Assembly: GCA_023150915.1 (NCBI GenBank)
Contig: JAKLKA010000010.1
Coordinates: 1 to 64,000, forward strand
DNA length: 64,000 nucleotides
Direction: 5' to 3'
Origin: Polyangiaceae bacterium
GTDB taxonomy: Bacteria > Myxococcota_A > Polyangia > Polyangiales > Polyangiaceae
Shown here: in pieces, positions 57,762 through 64,000 of the stretch
Numbering within the stretch: position 1 is the first letter of the stretch
Layout: the number at the start of each line of letters is the position of its first letter
Position numbers and translations under genes: made by a program
Notes under the pieces: generated by a model
What the model saw: only the letters and a program-made list of their open reading frames with translations
Databases searched by the model: none
Told to the model about the DNA's origin: nothing

Positions 57762-60426
57762 GACCAGCTCTTCGTTCCTCGCGCATCGCATCCGCCTGCT
57801 GGCGGTCGCCTCGGGCTTGGGGCTGGCGGTGCACTGCTCGTCGGCGCGGCCGCCGCCGCGCTCGCTCGAGGGCTTGGCCACCATGCTGGGGCAAGCCAGC
57901 CGGTCGGTCGTCGCCCCCGGCGACATCGCGTGGGAGCCGAGCCCGGGCTGGTTGGCCGAGACCTTCCTCGGTCGACGTCTGCTGTTCCTGGGCGCGGAGA
58001 AGGCCGGCGCCCCGCGCGACGTGTATCGCGCGCGAGTGCGGGTGACGCTCGACGGCAAGCCCATCGGCGTGACGCAGGTTCGCAACCTGACGGACACCCC
58101 GCTCGGCGACGACACCGGCCTGGACGTTCGCGGTAGCCGTGCGGCGTTCGCCACCGTGGCCTATGGAAGCATCCAGGGCATCACCGTGCTCGAGCTCGCT
58201 GGCGCGCGTCGTGAAGACAAGCCCGAGGGCTCGTTCCAGCGTGCCCTGCAGAGCATCACCGCGTTCCAAGAGCTGGGCACCTTCGAGGGGCTGGGTCGCG
58301 CCGACATCGTGCTCGAAATGCCGGCGACCCGCGCCCGGCTGACGCTCGGCGAGCGCGAGCTGGCAGTGGACCTGGGCGAGCCCGCCCGCGCGCTGCGCTA
58401 CGATCTGGACACCCGCGCCCTGGCTGCGGGGGACGGCGGGCAGCCCTACGCCGCCCGCGCCGACGTGCATCGCCAGGCAGAAAAGCCGCTGGTGCTCTGG
58501 GGCGTGGACACGGTCCGGGCCGAAGTGGGCCCAGAGCCGATTGCGTGGCTGGAAGAGAAGGTGTTCGGCGCCAAGGACAAGTTCAAGCGCACGACCTACC
58601 AGATGTTCGGCTCTTCCGGCGCGTCCAATACGCTGAAAGAGGGCGCCGAGAGCGAGCAGGTGCGGGCCACCGTGCTCGACGCGAGCAAGCTTCACGAGGG
58701 CGAGAGCTGGCCGCCGCCCAACATTCCCAGCATCTGGAAAGAGAACAAGCCGGGCGAGGGCGAGTGGCAACCGGTGGTGCTGCCGTTCTTGAAACCCATG
58801 CCCGGGGCCGGAGACAAGGGCGACAAGCCGCCGGCGTATTTCTACAAGACCTTCTTCCGCCCCGACTCGGCTCGGCCGTATTCGGAGGTGATGCTGATCG
58901 CCATGGACATGCGTCAGCTGGAGCTGGGCATGCAGGCGGGCTTCGAAGACCCCAAGCCGCTCACCGGGCCCGCCGGCGACGGGCGCTTGCCGCGCGACAA
59001 GGCGGTGCTCGATCGCGTGGTCGGCACCTTCAACGGCGCCTTCAAGACCACGCACGGGCGCTATGGCATGAAGGTCGACGATCGGGTGCTGATCCCGCCC
59101 GTGCCCGGCGGGGCCACGGTGATGGTGCGAGCCGACGGCGCAGTCGGCCTCGGCAGCTGGCCTCAGAGCGAGGTCATCCCGGACGACGTCCGCTCGTTCC
59201 GTCAGAACCTGGACCCGCTGGTGGAAGACGGCGTGGCCAACCCGACGGGGCGGTACATCTGGGGCTGGCAGCTTTCGGGCACGAGCGTGATGACCCAGCG
59301 CACGGCGCTCTGCGTGACGGCCGCGGGGCACCTCTATTACGCCTTCGCGCCCGAGATCGACGGCCCGACCCTGGGCAAGGCGCTGCGCCAGGCGGGCTGC
59401 TCGTATGGAATCCACCTGGACATGAACCCCGGCCACTGCGGGTTCGTGTACACCGACGTCGTCGACTACCGCGCCAAGGAGTTCAACCTGAAGAAGGCGC
59501 ACGACGAGATGAAGCTCGACCCGGGCAAGTTCGTCCGCTGGAGCGCGAAGGACTTCTTCTACGTCATGGTGCGCGATCCAGTTCCGAGCGACCCTTCCGG
59601 GGTGCGCTGGGCGCCCGACGGCGGGCTGCAGCCGCCACCGCAGTGGCTGCCCGGCGTCCACCGCGGCACGCTGCGGGTGGGCAACCTCGAGGTCGAGCTC
59701 GCGAGCTTCGATGCCGGCCGCGTGGGCTGGCGCCTGCGGGCCGGCTCGAAAGAGCCCCGGCAGGTCGGGTCCCCGGCCAACGCCGAGCTCACCGGCGAAG
59801 ACAGCAAGCGCGCGGTGGCGGCCATCGGTCTGGGCCACACCACCGACGCCACCCGGCTGGGGATCGCGTTCACCGGCGCCTTTGCCCTCGATCCGAAGCC
59901 CGGCTACGCCACGCTCGTGGCCGCGCCCGGCAAGGCGCTCGCCCTCTTCGCCCCGGGCGAGACGCCGAAGCTCGAGAAGGACGACGAGGCGGCGCAACTT
60001 CCGCTGCTCGCCGAGGCCGGGAAGCTGACCGAGGCCGCTCGGGCGCACGGGCCGTTGCGTCAACGCGGGGCGCTGTGCGCGCTGCCCAGCGGCCGGGTGG
60101 TGGTGGCGTCGGCGCGGCACGATTCGAGCGACTCGCTGGCGGCCGCGCTGATGAAGGTGGGGTGCACGCGGGTGGTCGAGCTCGACCGCGGCTCCCAGCA
60201 TCCAGCGTTCGTGCACCGCGCGGGCGGCCCGACGCCGCCGCTGGCCGGCTACGAGACCAGCGTGCTCTACGCCATCGGCCGCCAGATGCTGCCGCACGCT
60301 TTCCGCTGGAAGGCGGAAGGGGCGGTGAAGTCCACCAAACCGACGCTGTTCGACGTGTCCCCCGACATGGGGAAGCGGAAGAAGCCGAAGACCGAAGCGG
60401 CCCCGGCGGGCAGCGCAAACCCTTGA
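57760..60426 (+). CDS. Lipoprotein with phosphodiester-glycosidase (NAGPA-like) domain
   Basis: The 888-residue protein has a lipoprotein signal (RIRLLAVASGLGLAVHC, lipobox AVHC). The first 370 residues are beta-rich and unrecognised. The central region (about 420-600) matches NAGPA-type phosphodiester glycosidases: VGTFNGAFKTTHGRYGMKVDDRVLIPPV, TVMVRADGAVGLGSWPQ, QRTALCVTAAGHLYYAFAPEIDGPTLGKALRQAGCSYGIHLDMNPGHCGFVY. These proteins cleave or bind phosphodiester-linked sugars in cell envelopes. A second, degenerate related region is suggested around residues 770-850 (RGALCALPSGRVVVASA, DSLAAALMKVGCTRVVELDRGSQHPAF). Active-site residues cannot be verified without a structure-based alignment. 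Confidence 0.75.
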   Translation: MTSSSFLAHRIRLLAVASGLGLAVHCSSARPPPRSLEGLATMLGQASRSVVAPGDIAWEPSPGWLAETFLGRRLLFLGAEKAGAPRDVYRARVRVTLDGKPIGVTQVRNLTDTPLGDDTGLDVRGSRAAFATVAYGSIQGITVLELAGARREDKPEGSFQRALQSITAFQELGTFEGLGRADIVLEMPATRARLTLGERELAVDLGEPARALRYDLDTRALAAGDGGQPYAARADVHRQAEKPLVLWGVDTVRAEVGPEPIAWLEEKVFGAKDKFKRTTYQMFGSSGASNTLKEGAESEQVRATVLDASKLHEGESWPPPNIPSIWKENKPGEGEWQPVVLPFLKPMPGAGDKGDKPPAYFYKTFFRPDSARPYSEVMLIAMDMRQLELGMQAGFEDPKPLTGPAGDGRLPRDKAVLDRVVGTFNGAFKTTHGRYGMKVDDRVLIPPVPGGATVMVRADGAVGLGSWPQSEVIPDDVRSFRQNLDPLVEDGVANPTGRYIWGWQLSGTSVMTQRTALCVTAAGHLYYAFAPEIDGPTLGKALRQAGCSYGIHLDMNPGHCGFVYTDVVDYRAKEFNLKKAHDEMKLDPGKFVRWSAKDFFYVMVRDPVPSDPSGVRWAPDGGLQPPPQWLPGVHRGTLRVGNLEVELASFDAGRVGWRLRAGSKEPRQVGSPANAELTGEDSKRAVAAIGLGHTTDATRLGIAFTGAFALDPKPGYATLVAAPGKALALFAPGETPKLEKDDEAAQLPLLAEAGKLTEAARAHGPLRQRGALCALPSGRVVVASARHDSSDSLAAALMKVGCTRVVELDRGSQHPAFVHRAGGPTPPLAGYETSVLYAIGRQMLPHAFRWKAEGAVKSTKPTLFDVSPDMGKRKKPKTEAAPAGSANP

Positions 60427-60448
60427 GCGTTGCGCTGCCCGGCCCGGC

Positions 60449-61945
60449 TCAGCGCACGCCCTTGGCGCAGCAGCCGGTCTTGCAGTACTGGCCCGTCGGA
60501 CACTCCGGATAGTTCGGACCGCACGCCTGCTTGCCGCTGGGACACGGGTCGAGATCTTTCTGGATGTCGCCGCCGCCCAGCTCGTAGAGATACGTGCCGC
60601 CGGTGGCCCAGAAGTGGCTCAGGGTCCCGAAGCCGAAGCCCTCGACCATCGACTTGGTCGAGTCGTTGTACTCGTAGAGCTTCTCTTGGACCCAGCCGCC
60701 GTTGTCGCCGCGCTTGTACTGGCCGATGAAGTCCGAGGTCATGTCGGAGACGTAGACGTACTGCTCTTTGGTCTTCGGCGAGACCACGACCTCCATGCCG
60801 TCCATGTGGCTGCCGGCCATGTCGGGGTAGCCGAACTCGGCGACCCAAGCCTTGGTCGGGGCGTGCCACGAGTAGACCCGCCGGGCGCCCTCGTTGCCGG
60901 CGTACCAGGTCGAATCGCCGAAGCCCCAGCCCAGGAAGGACATGTAAATGCTGGTCGCGGACGGTTGGACCACCACCGAGGTGGCGGCCGTGGCGAACAC
61001 GTACTCGGAGATGGCTCCGTTGTGGGCCGGGCCCAAGCTGAAGATCTTGTCGTTCGACTGCGCGTGCAGCGACGAGACGCTGGCGGACCCGAGCGGTGCG
61101 TTGTCGGGCGCTGCCTTGGCGTAGCTCTTGACCAGCTCGATGGTGCGTTGCTCGATGGGCCCGGTGGCGTCGGGGTTGTCCGGGTGCTGGTTCGGCTCGA
61201 GAACGCCGTCGCCGTCGCTGTCGACCAGCGTGATCTTGTAGACGTCCAGGAACTGCGTGCTGCGGTTGACGTAGACGTAGTCGCCCCACGAGGTCACGTC
61301 GTACCCACCCTTGAAGGCAGTGGTGTTCGCCTGGAAGATCCCGAACTGGTAGTACTTGCCGGTCGGGGTCGAGCTGCCGACCACGTCCACCGGCTTGCAG
61401 GTGCCGCTCGCCTTGTCGCACTTCTGGCCCGAGGTCGGTGAGCAGGTGGTCCCCGTCGGCGTCCACTTCGAGGGCGGGCCCGGATCGCACTTCTGGATGT
61501 CGTTGCCGTAGCAGTTGAACTCGCCGGCCGTGCACCCGGTCTTGCAGGCGCCGGTGTCGCAGCCAAACTCGCAGTCGGTGAGCCCCTCCCACTCGCCGTT
61601 GGTCCCGCACTTCTGGACCTTGCCGTACTTGCACTGCGTGCTGCCCGGCTTGCACGTTCCGGAGCACTCGCCCGCCACGCAGGTGAAGGGGCACGGAGTG
61701 CCACCCACCCAGGTGCCGTTGATCTGACAGCTCTGGGGAATGTCCCCGGCGCACTGAACCGCGCCGGGGGTGCACTTGATGACGACGCCGCCACCACCAC
61801 CCGTCGACGAGCCACCGACGCCCGAGTCCGATCCGCCGGCGCCCGATCCGCCCCCGCCGATAGTGCCCCCACCGCCGTCGGACCCGCAGGCTGCAACCGC
61901 TGCCACTGCGCCCGAAAGCGCGACAAGTGCCGTGAAGAACCGCAT
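60449..61945 (-). CDS. Cys-rich lipoprotein with C-terminal beta-rich domain
   Basis: The 498-residue protein has a lipoprotein signal (RFFTALVALSGAVAAVAAC, lipobox VAAC) and a Gly/Ser linker. About 120 residues of Cys repeats follow (CTPGAVQCAGDIPQSCQ, CKPGSTQCKYGKVQKCG, CTAGEFNCYGNDIQKCD). A C-terminal beta-rich domain of about 290 residues contains YYQFGIFQANTTAFKGGYDVTSWGDYVYVNR, DSDGDGVLEPNQHPDNPD (calcium-like) and YVYVSDMTSDFIGQYKRG, resembling a beta-propeller. It ends with a Cys cluster (CPTGQYCKTGCCAKG). A TAAACT element is 7 nt before the ATG. Likely a surface lipoprotein. It converges with the glycosidase-like gene and follows pilQ on the same strand. Confidence 0.82.
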   Translation of the reverse strand: MRFFTALVALSGAVAAVAACGSDGGGGTIGGGGSGAGGSDSGVGGSSTGGGGGVVIKCTPGAVQCAGDIPQSCQINGTWVGGTPCPFTCVAGECSGTCKPGSTQCKYGKVQKCGTNGEWEGLTDCEFGCDTGACKTGCTAGEFNCYGNDIQKCDPGPPSKWTPTGTTCSPTSGQKCDKASGTCKPVDVVGSSTPTGKYYQFGIFQANTTAFKGGYDVTSWGDYVYVNRSTQFLDVYKITLVDSDGDGVLEPNQHPDNPDATGPIEQRTIELVKSYAKAAPDNAPLGSASVSSLHAQSNDKIFSLGPAHNGAISEYVFATAATSVVVQPSATSIYMSFLGWGFGDSTWYAGNEGARRVYSWHAPTKAWVAEFGYPDMAGSHMDGMEVVVSPKTKEQYVYVSDMTSDFIGQYKRGDNGGWVQEKLYEYNDSTKSMVEGFGFGTLSHFWATGGTYLYELGGGDIQKDLDPCPSGKQACGPNYPECPTGQYCKTGCCAKGVR

Positions 61946-62017
61946 GGCGCCGAGTTTAGCAGACGATTGCGGAACGCGCCGATGTGGGCGAAGGGAGGAT
62001 ACGGCCGGCGCTCCGGC

Positions 62018-64000
62018 TCAGCGGCCGAGCGACTCGGAGCGGTTCACGATGCGGGGCGTCAAGAAGATCACCAGCTCGCTTCGCGAGTCGCTGGCACGGC
62101 GCCGCTGGAACAAGAGGCCGAGCAGGGGGATGTCCCCGAAGAACGGGACCTGGTCCAGGTTTCGCCCGGTGTTTCGGGTGAAGATCCCGCCGATGACCGC
62201 GGTATGTCCATCCATCACCAAGAGGTTGGTCTCGGCCTCGCGCTTCAAGATCGTCGGGTCGCCACGCGCCGAGGTCTGGTTGAAGTCGGGCTCGTCGCGG
62301 TTGATCTTGACCTTCATGCCGACGCTTCCGTCGGCCGTGACGTGGGGTTTCACCAAGAGTTGGAGCTTGGCCTCTTGGAAGGTGGTCTGAACCCCCTGGG
62401 CGCTCACCTGACTGAACGGAATGAGAGTGCCTTGCGAGATGCGCGCCTCTTGGTTGTCCAGCGTCAGAATGCGCGGGCTCGACAAGATGCGAAGCATGCC
62501 GCTCGACTCGGCAGCCGAGAGACGAACCGCCAGGTTGATGGTGTTGTCGATCGAGCCGAACGAAAGCCCAATCGCACCACCTTGCCCGGTGCCGACCGCG
62601 GCAGGCAGGTTCACTGCGAAGTTGGGGTTCGAGACGGTGTTCGAAAACGGCGACAGACCGGCCGTGGGCGCGTTGGCATCGCTCGCGCCACCCACCACGC
62701 CCACCGAGTTCGGGAAGGCGAGCCCGGTCGGGTTTCCGGTGGCCGCGCTGAACGAGGCGTCCCCACCCCACTGGATGCCGACGTCGCGCAGATAGCGGCT
62801 GGTGGCCTCCACGATCCGAGCTTCGACCAGCACCTGCGGCGTCTGGGTGTCCAGCGAGCGCGTCAGCTCTTCGATCTGGTTCAGGTTGCCGGCCACGTCG
62901 CGCACGATCATCACGTTCGTCCGCTCGTCCACCGCGATGGACCCACGTTCCGAGAGCAAGTCCTTGGCCCGCGACTGGATCTCGGTGGCGTCGGCGTAGC
63001 TCACGGGGATCAGCCGGGTCTCGATGGGCGCCAGCTGCATCTCTTGCTTGCGCCGCGCGATGGCCATCTCGCGCTCTTTCTCCAGGTCGGCGAGCGGAGC
63101 GACGCGGATCATGTTGCCCTGGCGCACCATGCCCAGGCTCTTGGCCTGCAGCACCACGTCGAGCGCTTGGTCCCAGGGGACGTTGCGCATCTTGATGGTC
63201 ACGCTGCCGGTCACGTTGTCGGCGGTGATGATGTTCACGCGGCCGATGTCGGCGAGTAGGCGCAAGACGTTGTGAATGTCGGCATCTTTCAGATCCAGAT
63301 CCATTCGCCGGCCGGTGTAGCCCGCGCGACGTGCCTGTCCGAGCAGGCCGGGCGTCACGGCGCTGGCCTGGTCGGCCTCGGCCGACTTCTCGGTGCCACC
63401 CCCGGCGTACCCGGCATGAACCGCCGGGATGTCTGCGTAAGAGTCCTCGACGTGCACGGTCTGCGTCTTGCGTGCGGCGCCGCCGTCTTTGGCCACCCCG
63501 GTGCGCGTCGACGGTAGCGTGCCGGGCTTGTAGAACGACCAGACCACGCCGGAGCCTTGCCGGGAGATCTGCGCCACGGTGCCGGCCTCACCCTCGACCT
63601 CGACGATCACGTCCCCGGTCTTCGCGTCGACGAAGCTCGACACCGCGCTGATCAGGCCACCGAACGCCGACACGTCGAGCTTGCGCACCAACGCCTCGGG
63701 CAGTGCCGCGCCCTCGATCACCAGCATGAAGCGCCCACGCCCGGCGGCGCTCTGGCGCAGCTTGGCGCCGGAAGACAGATCGATCAGGACCTTGTCCTCG
63801 AGCTTTCCATGCTCGAAGCGCAAGTCCGAGATCCGCGCCGAGCCCTCGGCGGCAGGCGCCACGTCGGGGCGGTCGACGCGCTTCGCGCGGGCCGCGTCCA
63901 TCGGGCCGCTCTTTCCGGGGGCCAGACTGATGACCAGCCGGCCATCGTCGGCCTTGATGGCGTACTGGGCCTCTTCCAGCAGGGTCACGAGCAGCCGGGT
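62018..64000 (-). CDS. pilQ: Type IV pilus secretin PilQ (5' end outside window)
   Basis: The frame is open to the window edge, so the N terminus is missing; about 660 residues are visible. It includes an AMIN-like region (SDLRFEHGKLEDKVLIDLSSGAKLR). An STN/N0 module follows (DLDLKDADIHNVLRLLADIGRVNIITADNVTGSVTIKMRNVPWDQALDVVLQ), then a secretin N1 module (LIPVSYADATEIQSRAKDLLSERGSIAVDERTNVMIV). The C-terminal secretin barrel has VLVEARIVEATSRYLRDVGIQWGG, LVKPHVTADGSVGMKVKINRDEP, GHTAVIGGIFTRNTGRNLDQVPFFGDIPLLGLLFQ and ELVIFLTPRIV. PilQ forms the outer-membrane channel for type IV pili, which drive S-motility in myxobacteria. Other pil genes probably lie upstream, outside the window. Confidence 0.93.
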   Translation of the reverse strand, partial: TRLLVTLLEEAQYAIKADDGRLVISLAPGKSGPMDAARAKRVDRPDVAPAAEGSARISDLRFEHGKLEDKVLIDLSSGAKLRQSAAGRGRFMLVIEGAALPEALVRKLDVSAFGGLISAVSSFVDAKTGDVIVEVEGEAGTVAQISRQGSGVVWSFYKPGTLPSTRTGVAKDGGAARKTQTVHVEDSYADIPAVHAGYAGGGTEKSAEADQASAVTPGLLGQARRAGYTGRRMDLDLKDADIHNVLRLLADIGRVNIITADNVTGSVTIKMRNVPWDQALDVVLQAKSLGMVRQGNMIRVAPLADLEKEREMAIARRKQEMQLAPIETRLIPVSYADATEIQSRAKDLLSERGSIAVDERTNVMIVRDVAGNLNQIEELTRSLDTQTPQVLVEARIVEATSRYLRDVGIQWGGDASFSAATGNPTGLAFPNSVGVVGGASDANAPTAGLSPFSNTVSNPNFAVNLPAAVGTGQGGAIGLSFGSIDNTINLAVRLSAAESSGMLRILSSPRILTLDNQEARISQGTLIPFSQVSAQGVQTTFQEAKLQLLVKPHVTADGSVGMKVKINRDEPDFNQTSARGDPTILKREAETNLLVMDGHTAVIGGIFTRNTGRNLDQVPFFGDIPLLGLLFQRRRASDSRSELVIFLTPRIVNRSESLGR

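Noticed and set aside
57487-60297. Long minus-strand open frame (936 codons)
   Set aside because: It mirrors the phosphodiester-glycosidase-like gene in an antisense frame and has no domain, signal or plausible start.

Overview
This window reads as chromosomal DNA of a high-GC myxobacterium, most likely of the Polyangiales/Sorangium type; that placement is an inference. The evidence is the very GC-rich third codon positions, four eukaryote-like Ser/Thr kinase domains (one fused to a macro domain, one to a GAF/sigma-54 activator), an FHA-sigma-54 activator, a MYXO-CTERM-like C-terminal tail, many Cys-rich lipoproteins with Gly/Ser linkers, and a type IV pilus secretin. I see no rRNA, tRNA, phage, insertion sequence or CRISPR array. 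Genes are densely packed. Many neighbours overlap by 1-4 nt (ATGA, GTGA, TGATG), and several convergent pairs abut or overlap.

Layout. 1-9073: a cut-off LTD-type lipoprotein, a SUMF1-like lipoprotein, a sugar-nucleotide epimerase, a polytopic membrane protein, a kinase-macro fusion, a crotonase, an MFS transporter and a small membrane protein. 9118-14637: a tightly overlapping Gld-like ABC cassette (ATPase, permease, GldG-like protein, DUF4340 protein). 14755-18086: a MYXO-CTERM-like surface protein and two hypotheticals. 18248-24943: a Ser/Thr kinase, an orphan Dam-type methylase, and a 1384-residue kinase-repeat-GAF-sigma-54 regulator whose stop overlaps the methylase start. 25114-31837: a xanthine dehydrogenase locus (xdhC, a Pro-rich membrane protein, xdhA, xdhB). 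32105-40324: a pyroglutamyl-peptidase-like lipoprotein, then a minus-strand run of an outer-membrane barrel, a 13-heme cytochrome c, a small helical protein, a lipoprotein with a CX4CH motif, an adenylate cyclase and an ECF-like sigma factor. 40492-44770: glutamate dehydrogenase, CdsA, and archease-RtcB. 44820-61945: a lipoprotein and signalling island with an FHA-sigma-54 activator/kinase pair, five Cys-rich or LamG-like lipoproteins, an HNH protein with six 18-bp repeats, a four-CBS protein and a phosphodiester-glycosidase-like lipoprotein. 62018-64000: PilQ, cut by the window edge.

Points most worth following: the kinase-macro fusion; the porin-multiheme cytochrome operon as a candidate outer-membrane electron conduit; a shared operator (TTGTGC-N7-GCACAA) found twice, about 10 kb apart; the translational coupling of a Dam methylase to a giant sigma-54 regulator; and a recurrent TANNNT element 6-10 nt before start codons, which suggests that many transcripts here are leaderless.
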